A stretch of DNA of 64,000 nt from Suilimivivens sp963638365. GTDB lineage: Bacteria; Bacillota; Clostridia; Lachnospirales; Lachnospiraceae. The stretch is from the NCBI GenBank assembly GCA_963638365.1, contig CAVHRK010000076.1:5425-69424 (forward strand). Reading direction: 5' to 3'. Shown here piece by piece: positions 27,503 through 36,044 of this stretch; positions within the stretch are counted from its first letter, which is position 1; each line of letters starts with the position of its first letter. The translations under genes and the position numbers were made by a program. The notes beneath the pieces are model-generated. The model was given only the letters and a program-made list of their open reading frames with translations. It did not search any database and was not told the origin of the DNA.

Positions 27503-28687
27503 ATGATTAATGAGCAGTATAAGAAAATGTTGGAGGGAAAATCGGTCATCCGTCAGCTCTCCGAATTTGCGACAGCACGGGGCAAAGAGATCGGTTATGA
27601 GAATGTCTTTGATTACAGTCTTGGAAATCCGTCTGTGCCTGTTCCGGATGCGTTTAATGAAGAGGTGGTTCATCTGCTCCGGACGAAAAACTCTATGGAG
27701 GTTCACGGATACAGCCCCAGTCTTGGAATTACTTCGGTGAGAGAAAAGATTGCAGAATCCCTGAACCGCAGATTTGGTATGGATTATAAAGCGACACATA
27801 TTTTCCCGACCTCCGGTGCGGCAGGAGCAATTGCACATGCAGTCCGCTGTGTAACAAAGCCCGGGGATGAGGTACTGACCTTTGCACCGTTCTTCCCGGA
27901 GTACAATCCATATATTAATATGACGGGGGCAACGCTTAAGGTGGTGCCTGCGAATACCGTAGATTTTCAGATTAACTTTGATAAACTGGAGGAAATGCTG
28001 AATGAAAAGACGGCGGCAGTCCTCATTAATACTCCGAACAATCCGTCCGGTGTGGTATACAGTGCAGCAACCTTACAGAAGCTTGCAGACCTGCTTTATG
28101 CAAAACAGAAGGAATACGGACATGACATTTTCCTGATTTCCGATGAACCGTATCGTGAGATTGTGTTTGCGGGAGTGGAAGCGCCCTATGTATCCAAATT
28201 CTATGACAATACATTGTCCTGCTATTCCTATTCGAAGTCCTTATCCCTGCCGGGAGAACGTATCGGATATGTGGCAGCAAATCCCAGATGTACGGATGCA
28301 GAACTGATCAGTGCAATCTGTGCACAGATTTCAAGGGGAATCGGACACAACTGTCCTTCCTCCATTATCCAGCTTGCCGTTTCGGAAGTGGTGGACATGA
28401 CCTCGGATATGTCTGTTTATGAGACGAATATGAATCTGTTATACAATGAGCTGACAAGCCTTGGATTTGAGTGTGTGAAGCCGGGCGGAACCTTCTATAT
28501 CTTCCCGAAAGCACTCGAAGTGGATGCGGTAGCATTCAGCCAGAAGGCATTAAAGTATGATCTGATTCTGGTTCCTTCCGACAGCTTCGGTGTTCCGGGA
28601 TATTTCCGTATGGCTTACTGCATTGATACGGAGAAGGTAGAGCGTTCCCTGGAAGCACTTCGCAGGTTTGTAAAGGAAAACTATTAA
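27503..28687 (+). CDS. PLP-dependent class I/II aminotransferase
   Basis: 394 residues, cytoplasmic. The pyridoxal phosphate lysine is Lys245 in SYSKSLSLPGERIGY. NTPNNPSGVVY and SDEPYREIVF are the usual cofactor-binding segments, and the C-terminal RMAYC contains the substrate carboxylate Arg. It is similar to aspartate/aromatic aminotransferases of clostridia; the exact amino acid cannot be told from sequence. The start at 27503 is set by AGGAGG at 27487–27492; an upstream in-frame start at 27422 would overlap the promoter. It is not obviously part of the mannan pathway. Confidence 0.9.
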   Translation: MINEQYKKMLEGKSVIRQLSEFATARGKEIGYENVFDYSLGNPSVPVPDAFNEEVVHLLRTKNSMEVHGYSPSLGITSVREKIAESLNRRFGMDYKATHIFPTSGAAGAIAHAVRCVTKPGDEVLTFAPFFPEYNPYINMTGATLKVVPANTVDFQINFDKLEEMLNEKTAAVLINTPNNPSGVVYSAATLQKLADLLYAKQKEYGHDIFLISDEPYREIVFAGVEAPYVSKFYDNTLSCYSYSKSLSLPGERIGYVAANPRCTDAELISAICAQISRGIGHNCPSSIIQLAVSEVVDMTSDMSVYETNMNLLYNELTSLGFECVKPGGTFYIFPKALEVDAVAFSQKALKYDLILVPSDSFGVPGYFRMAYCIDTEKVERSLEALRRFVKENY

Positions 28688-28756
28688 AACAGATTTTCCA
28701 ATGAAAATTTACCGGGAAATCAGATTTTTACGAATATCATATGGGGAGATCATCAT

Positions 28757-28810
28757 ATGGATAATAAGAAAGATAACCGGAAAGAAAAGCGTCATTTTGA
28801 GAGGAAATAA
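28757..28810 (+). CDS. possible 17-residue basic peptide upstream of uppP
   Basis: The ATG at 28757 opens 17 codons (MDNKKDNRKEKRHFERK) ending in TAA 6 bases before uppP. A weak GGGGAG lies 10–14 bases upstream. It could be a leader peptide coupling translation to uppP, or chance. No family is recognised. Confidence 0.3.
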   Translation: MDNKKDNRKEKRHFERK

Positions 28811-28816
28811 GAGATT

Positions 28817-29674
28817 ATGATCGAAATTTTAAAAGCGATTCTGTTTGGTATTGTAGAAGGGATTACGGAGTGGCTTCCGATCAGCAGTACCGGACATATG
28901 ATTCTGTTGAATGAAATTGTGTCCCTCAATGTATCGGAAGAGTTTTACAGTATGTTTGAAGTAGTGATCCAGCTTGGAGCGATCCTTGCCGTTGTAATTT
29001 TGTTCTGGAATCAGATCTGGCCCTTTGGAAAGAAGAACAATAAAGAGCCTCTGGCAAAGGACGGAATCGGAGCCTTTGTGAAATGGGATATTTTCAAGCT
29101 CTGGTTTCACATTCTGGTATCCTGTGTACCGGCAGCCATCGTGGGACTGCTCTTTGATGCGCAGCTTGAAGCACTGTTTTATAACTATCAGACGGTAGCA
29201 ATTATGCTGATCCTGTTTGGTATCGCATTTATTGTGATTGAGAATTACCATAAAGGAAAGAAGGCAAAGGTGACAACTTTAGCCGGAATTGACTATAAGC
29301 TTGCATTCTGGATCGGAATGTTCCAGCTTATTGCAGCTGTTTTTCCGGGAACTTCACGTTCGGGAGCAACCATTGTCGGAGCGCTGTTACTTGGCGTGTC
29401 CAGGACGGTTGCGGCAGAATACACCTTCTTTCTTGCTATTCCGGTTATGTTCGGAGCCAGCCTCTTAAAGGGTGTTAAGTTCCTTGCAAGTGCCTCCATG
29501 ACCTCTATGGAGGGAGCGATTCTTGCAGTTGGAATGATCGTTGCATTCGTGGTATCCTTCTTTGTGATCAAGTTCCTGCTTGGCTACATTAAGAAGCATG
29601 ACTTTAAGGTGTTTGGATACTACCGGATTGCACTTGGTATTATTGTGATTCTTTTCTTCCTGATCAGAGGCTGA
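28817..29674 (+). CDS. uppP: undecaprenyl-diphosphatase
   Basis: 285 residues with about eight membrane segments. It dephosphorylates undecaprenyl diphosphate to recycle the lipid carrier of peptidoglycan and other wall polymers; overproduction gives bacitracin tolerance in other species. The two family motifs are present: EGITEWLPISSTGHM near residue 14 and PGTSRSGATI near residue 178. It is of ordinary length. Confidence 0.96.
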   Translation: MIEILKAILFGIVEGITEWLPISSTGHMILLNEIVSLNVSEEFYSMFEVVIQLGAILAVVILFWNQIWPFGKKNNKEPLAKDGIGAFVKWDIFKLWFHILVSCVPAAIVGLLFDAQLEALFYNYQTVAIMLILFGIAFIVIENYHKGKKAKVTTLAGIDYKLAFWIGMFQLIAAVFPGTSRSGATIVGALLLGVSRTVAAEYTFFLAIPVMFGASLLKGVKFLASASMTSMEGAILAVGMIVAFVVSFFVIKFLLGYIKKHDFKVFGYYRIALGIIVILFFLIRG

Positions 29675-29678
29675 AATA

Positions 29679-29707
29679 TTGACAAGTATGGGTTTATGGT
29701 GTATGCT
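29679..29707 (+). promoter_or_regulatory. promoter of the Lys/Ala-rich protein gene
   Basis: TTGACA (29679–29684), a 17-base spacer, and TATGCT (29702–29707). The -35 is perfect. A small CTTCAT/ATGAAG inverted repeat follows at the presumed start of transcription. Confidence 0.65.
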
Positions 29708-29780
29708 TCATCATAATGAAGTGCTTACTTCAATAAATGTTGGGGGAAAATGTCAGGTTAAGAAGTGAAAGGAGTTAGTC

Positions 29781-30221
29781 ATGGCAGAAGTAAAGAAAGC
29801 AACAGCAAAAGTAGTTGCTAAGGTACCAGCTGAAGAGAAAAAGGTGGAAGTTAAGGCAGCAGAGGTAAAAGCACCCGAAGTTAAGGCAGAAGTTAAGAAA
29901 GAGGCAGTTAAGAAGACACCCGCTGCTAAGAAAGCACCTGCTAAGAAGGCACCTGCAGCTAAGAAAGAAACCGTTAAGAAGGAAACAGTTAAAAAGGCAC
30001 CCGCTGCTAAGAAACCCGTTGTAAAAGAAGAAGTAAACTTCCAGTTCAGTGGAAAATCTTATACTTCCGAAGACCTTATCAGAATTACCAAGGATGTATG
30101 GAAATATGATTTAAATGGTAAGGAAGAGGATGTAAAGAGCATTGAACTTTATGTGAAGCCTGAAGAAAACACCGCTTATTATGTAATTAATGGTGATGTG
30201 ACAGGAAGCTTCTTTATCTAA
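29781..30221 (+). CDS. histone-H1-like Lys/Ala/Pro repeat tail with DUF6465-like domain
   Basis: 146 residues. The first 85 or so are almost only Lys, Ala, Pro, Val and Glu, with repeats of KKAPAAKK and KKETVKK like the tails of histone H1 and bacterial HupB/HctB proteins. The last 60 form a compact domain (FSGKSYTSEDLIRITKDVW, then IELYVKPEE and YYVINGDVTGSF) resembling the small DUF6465 family of Lachnospiraceae. I suggest nucleoid or RNA association by the tail (inference from composition); the domain's function is unknown. It is a monocistronic unit with its own promoter and strong terminator, so possibly abundant. Confidence 0.8.
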   Translation: MAEVKKATAKVVAKVPAEEKKVEVKAAEVKAPEVKAEVKKEAVKKTPAAKKAPAKKAPAAKKETVKKETVKKAPAAKKPVVKEEVNFQFSGKSYTSEDLIRITKDVWKYDLNGKEEDVKSIELYVKPEENTAYYVINGDVTGSFFI

Positions 30222-30259
30222 GCATCCAGGCATGAAAAGATATACATAAGTAAAGTAAG

Positions 30260-30304
30260 AAAGAGCCGTTGTATTAGTATACGCTAAACAACGGCTCTTT
30301 TTTA
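30260..30304. terminator. strong bidirectional terminator
   Basis: AAAGAGCCGTTGT (30260–30272) pairs perfectly with ACAACGGCTCTTT (30288–30300). T-runs on both strands serve the plus-strand gene ending at 30221 and the minus-strand operon ending at 30314. Confidence 0.9.
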
Positions 30305-30313
30305 TGGAAATTC

Positions 30314-32182
30314 TTAATATCTTTCGTTAATGTAATCCAGGAAATTGTTCGTGATGTTATCCATCATTGCCTCATTCTGGCGGGAGTACTCTGCGGCATT
30401 CATTCCGATTGTATTGGTGATGGACATGCTCTCCTTTATATATTCATCCGTGAAGCGGAAGCTGCACAGTGACTCAATCAGTGCAGGAGAAACCGAGGCA
30501 AACTGCTCTTTCGGGGCAATCACACCGAACACATCCATGGCGCATACACTTGGTGAAGGAAAAGAGGATTCATAAGGATTGGCGTCTGCAATGGATCCCT
30601 GAAAAATACCGCTGCATGCGTTCCCGGTTGTGGAAGTCAGATCTGCCAGAACCATACTTTCTGATTCTGCAACACCGGACAGGAAGGTTGTTACCGGTTG
30701 TTCGGAGATGTTGGAAAGCTGACGGATTACCGGGAAATTGTGGTAAGGTGTTGAGGTGGCATTGTAGGCCTGTTCATAATCATCAAAACTGCTGATACAG
30801 CCCAAAACGGTTTTGGGGTTTAATACGGACAGCTTTGTAAGAGGATCTCCGGACTGCGAGTATTGCTGGTATGTTGCTTTATCGTCTGCACTCCTGAAAT
30901 AGGGGCCAAGTTCTCCGTAAAAGAAGATCTGTACGTCCGGATTTTGCGGATCATAAGCATGGAAGCCAAATCCGGCATATGCTCCAGCTGTTTCAATTAC
31001 GAATCCCTTTGGCAGCTTCATGGTGAAAATGCCACCGTCATAATTTTCCAGTGTATAGGAGGTAGTCTGACTGCCTGAAGATGGTGTAGAAGGTTCCCCG
31101 GCGGGATTGTTATTGCTGTTACCGGAGGCACCTCCCGTATAATACCCGGCATCGGGCATAAAGCTGTTCAGGGCATCGGTAAGGGCAGCCATAATCGCAT
31201 TGGAAGCAGCTTCATCATCGTCATAGAAGGAGGCAGTGAATACGGCAACGCTGCGATCCTCCAGATTTTCAGCAAAGCTTGTGACAATACGCACCTTTTG
31301 GGAATCCTCTTCCGTATAAGCAAGCTGGATTCCATAGATATCGCGTCCTTGCACACCGAGAGAAACCGGCTCACCTTCATCCAGAACAAGCTGGTCTTCA
31401 AACTGAATCTGAATACTCATCCGCTGCTCAGATAAATATTGCTCTGCAGAAGGGCCATTGACAACACGGATTACCTGAAAGAAGGGAACACCCTGTACGC
31501 CGCCGGTATAGATAACGGCGCCTCCTCCGGTAGTCATTTGTGCAGCATAGGAGGGAAGATACAGGAAGGAAAATCCCATCTCCGGACTGCTGAATACGGC
31601 ATAATTTCCCTGCGTATCGGAAGAAGCGTCAGGAACAGGTGAGGAATCTTCTTCTCCGGTGTCCTCAGAAGAAGAGGGAGTAACGGTAACCGGATTTTCA
31701 GAGGAACTAAGATCAGCCGGATCCAACGTATTTTCTAATACGGTGATATAGGCAGCAGTAAATACATCATCAATGCCTTCTGCCTGATAAATGGTATCCC
31801 TGATTTTAACGCAGTCATCCGCAAGGAGAACAAAGTTCTGTTTCGTTCCGTCTGCATTGGTGAAAGAAAAGGTATAGGTAGTGGCAGAATCATCTGCTTC
31901 ACTTTTCTTTCCGACGGTAACATTGGAAAGAGCATCAAACACCTGGTTAATGACATCGGGGCTGCTGATCTGACGCGGTTCTTCTGCATAGGAACCGGTT
32001 TCGATATACACCGTGAGGGAGGGCGGATCCGTCCGACTGTACTGATCGGCCCAGTCTGCTGCTGATTTCCCGGAGGCTTCAAATAAAGAGCCACCACGTA
32101 TATGGCTGCCGCAGCCGATAGTCAGAATGGACAGCATTACAACCAGCAGGGATAAAGTAATTTGCCTGAAATGTTTTGTCAT
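30314..32182 (-). CDS. large lipoprotein, function unknown
   Basis: 622 residues. The signal peptide ends in a lipobox (ILTIGC). Residues of about 40–150 resemble the mature part of the small lipoprotein at 34078–34590 in strand order and in the pattern YxFSFTNADGTKQNFVLLADDC/IYQAEG, so they are probably the same domain. A Ser/Pro/Thr-rich linker follows (about 155–190). Next come a PsbP-like segment (FSSPEMGFSFLYLPSY), a second Gly/Ser/Asn linker, and another such segment (GGIFTMKLPKGF). The start is the ATG at 32182 behind AGGAGG; the upstream in-frame codons overlap the preceding gene. It is the last gene of a three-gene lipoprotein operon. Role unknown, probably at the cell surface. Confidence 0.85.
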   Translation of the reverse strand: MTKHFRQITLSLLVVMLSILTIGCGSHIRGGSLFEASGKSAADWADQYSRTDPPSLTVYIETGSYAEEPRQISSPDVINQVFDALSNVTVGKKSEADDSATTYTFSFTNADGTKQNFVLLADDCVKIRDTIYQAEGIDDVFTAAYITVLENTLDPADLSSSENPVTVTPSSSEDTGEEDSSPVPDASSDTQGNYAVFSSPEMGFSFLYLPSYAAQMTTGGGAVIYTGGVQGVPFFQVIRVVNGPSAEQYLSEQRMSIQIQFEDQLVLDEGEPVSLGVQGRDIYGIQLAYTEEDSQKVRIVTSFAENLEDRSVAVFTASFYDDDEAASNAIMAALTDALNSFMPDAGYYTGGASGNSNNNPAGEPSTPSSGSQTTSYTLENYDGGIFTMKLPKGFVIETAGAYAGFGFHAYDPQNPDVQIFFYGELGPYFRSADDKATYQQYSQSGDPLTKLSVLNPKTVLGCISSFDDYEQAYNATSTPYHNFPVIRQLSNISEQPVTTFLSGVAESESMVLADLTSTTGNACSGIFQGSIADANPYESSFPSPSVCAMDVFGVIAPKEQFASVSPALIESLCSFRFTDEYIKESMSITNTIGMNAAEYSRQNEAMMDNITNNFLDYINERY

Positions 32183-32198
32183 GATGATTTCCTCCTGT

Positions 32199-34049
32199 TT
32201 AGTAAGCAAGACCTTTTATATTCAGTATTTTTGCAAGATCACAATCTACAATATACACCATACCGCCTGATTGCTGAGCCTTCTGGCTGCTCTGGGACAG
32301 ATATTCAGCCCAGTCTTCGCTACTGTAAAGTGCGGTGAGGGTATTCATATCATCTACCGAAGCATCAAAGGGAAGGTTCGTGGTTTCAATCAGGAAGTAT
32401 TGACCGGAACCGCTCCAACTTTCCACTGCAACCTGTGCATGACCGGGAGTAAACACAATCATGGGATGCATATCCGCAGATTGGAGGACACTTGCCATCA
32501 GTACGGCAGTTTCAATACAGATTCCGGACTGACTTGCAAGTACCGCATCCGGCATGAGGACACGCTGGGTAGCATTCAGGGAGTAAGGTCCCATATTATA
32601 ACGGACACCCATGGCGCTGATGGCGCTTTGGATTGCGGCAATCTGAATATAGGTAATGTTGGCTTCTTCTCCTGTACCATACCCATAGGCGGGCTGATAG
32701 CCCGGAAGCATTCCTGCATCCCTTCCAAGATTCTGCTCAAGCCATGCAACTGCATTCCGGCGGACGGCGAGCACACCATCGGATTCCGGTGTCATCCATG
32801 CCAGAATGTTGTCATTCTGGATTACACCAAATTCATCACTGTTACTGCGATAATCATAAATGCTGTACAGTTTGATCGACTGACTTTCCTGCGCAATAAT
32901 GTCACCCGTAATATTATCCGTGATTTTGAAGATTAACTGGGTATCCTTTGCGGAGGACAGATCAGGCATATCGGACAGTACAGGCGGTTTAATCATGAGA
33001 TAGGTAATTTCCGGTGTAATCGTGAGTTTCTGTTGATATACCTGTGTAAATCCCGGAATCTCAGCGGTGACGGTAACATCCCGGAAGTCTTTATCCGTAT
33101 AGATGGCAAGATTTACGATGGAATTGGTTGCCGGATACAGGTTGGGATAAATCTCATCTATGAGGGTATAATTTGTAAAAAGAACATTGGACATCTGCAT
33201 ATAGCTGTCCTGCGGAAGTGTTCCGTTCTTACATCCATCCAGAATTTCCGTTCCGAGAACTTTAAGATTCTGATCGATGACATCTTCACAATGAATATAT
33301 TCGCGGGCCATCAGTTCATAAATGGCATTTTCATAAGCAGAAGCAACAATTCCCATGCGGCTGATGAGCTGTGCGGAGGAATACTGACGCAGAACATCAC
33401 CTGCAGCTCCCCAGGACTGTGCATACAGATACTGGGTAAACATATCAATGGAAGAGGTATAGAGAGGCCATAGCTCTCCAAGATAGGAAGGGGTATCAAG
33501 CTGCAGGTAATCATCCTTAACAGAAAGTGCGGTATCGTATACAACAGAAAGATACTGCTGGTAGTCATCCTGTGAGGAGGTAATTGCAGTAATCAGCGGT
33601 ACTCCGGCATCATACTGTGCTGCGAAGAAAACCAGAGTTTCTTCCATCTGATTCAGAATGGAAAGAGTATCCTCAAAATATTCCTTCTGGGCTTCGTACA
33701 AAGCTTTTCCGCGGTCTGTTTTGGGGGCATCGGAACGTTCCAGTTCCTGCATCAGTTTCCGGATGTTTCCGGCTTTCTGATCAATGAGGCCGGCATTCGT
33801 GCGGCAGAGGCTGGCATAATCGGCAGCATCCTCTCCCGGAACCAGTCCGTAGGTTGCAGTTGCCATTTCACCGGCAATGGACATGGAATCATTCAGCAGG
33901 GACTGCGTCTGTGTAACTGTCTGTTCCAGTTGCTGCAGGAACTGGAGATCCTGATTGGCTTTGAGACTGCTGCATGAGGTACAGGTCATGCATGTCAGGC
34001 ACAGACAAAGCAGTATGCTGAGGATTCGTTTGCTTGTGAGAGATTTCAT
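32199..34049 (-). CDS. lipoprotein with transglutaminase-like domain
   Basis: 616 residues. The signal peptide ends at MTCTSC with several adjacent cysteines; lipid attachment is likely at the last. Residues of about 30–290 are helical (repeated QSLLNDSM, IRKLMQELE stretches). A beta-rich middle follows, then a transglutaminase-like cysteine protease fold near residues 510–600, with Cys in SGICIETAVLM, His in TPGHAQVAVESW, and FLIETTNLPF at the third catalytic position. The triad looks intact. It may cleave or cross-link wall peptides or surface proteins (inference). It lies 17 bases before the next lipoprotein gene and 28 bases after the previous one. Confidence 0.85.
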   Translation of the reverse strand: MKSLTSKRILSILLCLCLTCMTCTSCSSLKANQDLQFLQQLEQTVTQTQSLLNDSMSIAGEMATATYGLVPGEDAADYASLCRTNAGLIDQKAGNIRKLMQELERSDAPKTDRGKALYEAQKEYFEDTLSILNQMEETLVFFAAQYDAGVPLITAITSSQDDYQQYLSVVYDTALSVKDDYLQLDTPSYLGELWPLYTSSIDMFTQYLYAQSWGAAGDVLRQYSSAQLISRMGIVASAYENAIYELMAREYIHCEDVIDQNLKVLGTEILDGCKNGTLPQDSYMQMSNVLFTNYTLIDEIYPNLYPATNSIVNLAIYTDKDFRDVTVTAEIPGFTQVYQQKLTITPEITYLMIKPPVLSDMPDLSSAKDTQLIFKITDNITGDIIAQESQSIKLYSIYDYRSNSDEFGVIQNDNILAWMTPESDGVLAVRRNAVAWLEQNLGRDAGMLPGYQPAYGYGTGEEANITYIQIAAIQSAISAMGVRYNMGPYSLNATQRVLMPDAVLASQSGICIETAVLMASVLQSADMHPMIVFTPGHAQVAVESWSGSGQYFLIETTNLPFDASVDDMNTLTALYSSEDWAEYLSQSSQKAQQSGGMVYIVDCDLAKILNIKGLAY

Positions 34050-34077
34050 GTTTACTCACTCCTTTTCTTCTTTTTCG

Positions 34078-34590
34078 CTATTGGTTATCAGACTGTGTCT
34101 GTTGATTTTTCTGAATTTGCCGGATTAATTTCCATAGGTCTGAATCATTGCTGATTTCATATATGTGATCCGTGGATTCAAAATGATGGTCGTTAAACGA
34201 AATGGAATACTGATTTTCGTCCTTTAAGGTAAATATAAAAATATCATCATTGTCGGAAGACATCAGGTCTGTTTCATTTTCAATCCGGATCTGGGAAATG
34301 GCATTCCGGATATTCTGGATCATGCCGGCATCGGTAATCAGGTATTCACTGGATGCTTCTCCGTTATGACGATAAGTTATGGAAAGAATTTCCTCATTAC
34401 TTTCTATGGAACTGCGGACATCTGCAGGGCAGAGTTCCATGAGTGATTCCGGGGCAGCCGGCTTACCTGTATCGGATAATTCTTCTGCCATACCGCACGC
34501 GGTCAGGAGCAGACCTGAAAAAATGATGCATAACAAACCAAGCAAAGGTCTGTGTGGCAATAATAAACAATTCCTGTTTTCCAATTGCAT
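34078..34590 (-). CDS. small lipoprotein, function unknown
   Basis: 170 residues. The signal peptide ends in the lipobox LLLTAC. The mature part has the pattern ITYRHNGEASSEYLITDAG, then IFTLKDENQYSISFNDHHF and IYEISNDSDLW. This matches the first domain of the 622-residue lipoprotein of the same operon, so a domain duplication is likely. GAAAGGAGGCG precedes the ATG. It is the first gene of the minus-strand operon and is divergent from the zinc-ribbon gene. No known family is recognised. Confidence 0.85.
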   Translation of the reverse strand: MQLENRNCLLLPHRPLLGLLCIIFSGLLLTACGMAEELSDTGKPAAPESLMELCPADVRSSIESNEEILSITYRHNGEASSEYLITDAGMIQNIRNAISQIRIENETDLMSSDNDDIFIFTLKDENQYSISFNDHHFESTDHIYEISNDSDLWKLIRQIQKNQQTQSDNQ

Positions 34591-34768
34591 AAGTAACGCC
34601 TCCTTTCTCTATTTCATCATATAATAAGTGGAAATGCGGGATAGAAAAGTTTCCGAAGTGGCACTGTCCAGATCGGAAACCGGAACTGCTTTTGCTATGG
34701 GGATTCGATACAATAGAAGCAGCGGATGTGACGATCAGATCAGCAGCATAATATGGAGGTGACGGGAG
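34591..34768. promoter_or_regulatory. divergent promoter region
   Basis: 178 non-coding bases between the lipoprotein operon (minus) and the zinc-ribbon gene (plus). The minus strand has a TATTATATG -10-like box about 28 bases before its start codon. The plus strand has a TACAAT box near 34710. Neither has a convincing -35, so both assignments are weak. Confidence 0.35.
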
Positions 34769-36028
34769 ATGGAATATCGTGAGGTCGTATGCAGAAATTG
34801 TGGTCATGGAATGAGAATTCCGGAAGGGGCATCCCGTATCCAGTGTGAATATTGTGATACCGAGTATTTTTTATCCGGGGCAGATGCGAAACGGAGGGAA
34901 GTCAGAGACGTTGATTTTCAGGGACAGGGACCTTTGCTGCGGGCTTATATTCCGGATGGGTGGAATTACCGGCTTATGGAGGACAACAATTCCGTCTCTT
35001 CCCTGGCGGCAAGATGCTTTGCATTGGAGATGATGCAGGAACAGGGAGAGGCCCGGATGACTTTTCTTCCGACTGCTTATTATAAAAATCCGGAAAAATC
35101 CGGTATGTTTGGCGGCTTTAAGGGATTGGGCGGATTGCCGGGGCTTGGTAACTTAGGTGGTCTGATGTCAAAAGACCCAAATGGAGATTATCAGCTGAAT
35201 CCGATGACGATGGTCCGGTATCGGAGACTTGTGGAGCTGCCACAGTATGCGCAGGAGCGTATCGCAGGAATGACGGGTTGCGGTCAGCTTCAGCTTACAC
35301 CGGTTTCGACGGATGAATTGAAAGATACAGCATCACGGTTTGCACAGGAGGCTTCGCAGAAGCTGGAAAAACAGGTGAATGTACTGCCCGGAGTTTACCG
35401 GTTTACACTTTTACTAAACGGGGCAGTTTATGATGGATACTTTGCAACAATTATGGCAGTTGCCGTGAAGCCGCAGGGTGGACAGAATGACATGATGGAT
35501 ATCGTGAAAAAGGGCATGGCCGCCATGGGCGCCATGTATGGAATCGGCGGAATGGGCACCTTTGACTGGGGAAGGGCGTTTGATCTTCTCCTTATATGCG
35601 GGCAGGGCAGGGCACCGCAATATGAGAAAATGCTGTACCGTTTTATTAAGGAGCTGCAATATCTGCCGTTATATTATGAGTTACAGGAAAGAGAGATACG
35701 TTCTGCACAGCAGATCCAGCTGAATGGTGCCATGCAGCGGCAGCAGAATGCGATTCAGGCTTCGCAGAGAATTTCGAGAACTCTGTCAGAAACTTCGGAC
35801 ATTGTGAATCAGGGATACTGGGACCGGAGTGCGGCCATGGATCGGATGCAGCAGAAGGCTTCAGAGGCAGTCCGGGGCGTAAACAGTTATACAGATTCAG
35901 CGGGAAATGCATATGAAGCAGATGTAAAATACGATCATATTTATCGGAATGGAAGCTATTTTGCCGGAAGCACAAATGGAAGTGCCTCTCTTGGACCGGA
36001 ATGGGAAGAACTGAAACGCCGTTATTAA
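34769..36028 (+). CDS. zinc-ribbon protein with Gly-rich insert, function unknown
   Basis: 419 residues, no signal peptide. Two CxxC pairs (CRNCG at residues 8–12 and CEYCD near 28–32) make an N-terminal zinc ribbon. From residue 58 a PsbP/NTF2-like segment (AYIPDGWNYRLMED) follows, then a Gly/Leu-rich stretch (about 111–133, MFGGFKGLGGLPGLG) that could be a flexible or membrane-touching loop. The C-terminal 110 residues are Gln/Arg-rich and probably helical. GGAGGTGAC precedes the ATG. It is divergent from the lipoprotein operon, and its AYIPDGW segment resembles the LPKGF segments of the 622-residue lipoprotein, which suggests a joint system (inference). Confidence 0.8.
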   Translation: MEYREVVCRNCGHGMRIPEGASRIQCEYCDTEYFLSGADAKRREVRDVDFQGQGPLLRAYIPDGWNYRLMEDNNSVSSLAARCFALEMMQEQGEARMTFLPTAYYKNPEKSGMFGGFKGLGGLPGLGNLGGLMSKDPNGDYQLNPMTMVRYRRLVELPQYAQERIAGMTGCGQLQLTPVSTDELKDTASRFAQEASQKLEKQVNVLPGVYRFTLLLNGAVYDGYFATIMAVAVKPQGGQNDMMDIVKKGMAAMGAMYGIGGMGTFDWGRAFDLLLICGQGRAPQYEKMLYRFIKELQYLPLYYELQEREIRSAQQIQLNGAMQRQQNAIQASQRISRTLSETSDIVNQGYWDRSAAMDRMQQKASEAVRGVNSYTDSAGNAYEADVKYDHIYRNGSYFAGSTNGSASLGPEWEELKRRY

Positions 36029-36044
36029 TTCCGGTCCATGGAAG

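Noticed and set aside
29781..30030. Tandem DNA repeat in the Lys/Ala-rich gene
   Set aside because: The repetition comes from amino-acid composition; the base-level repeats are short and irregular.
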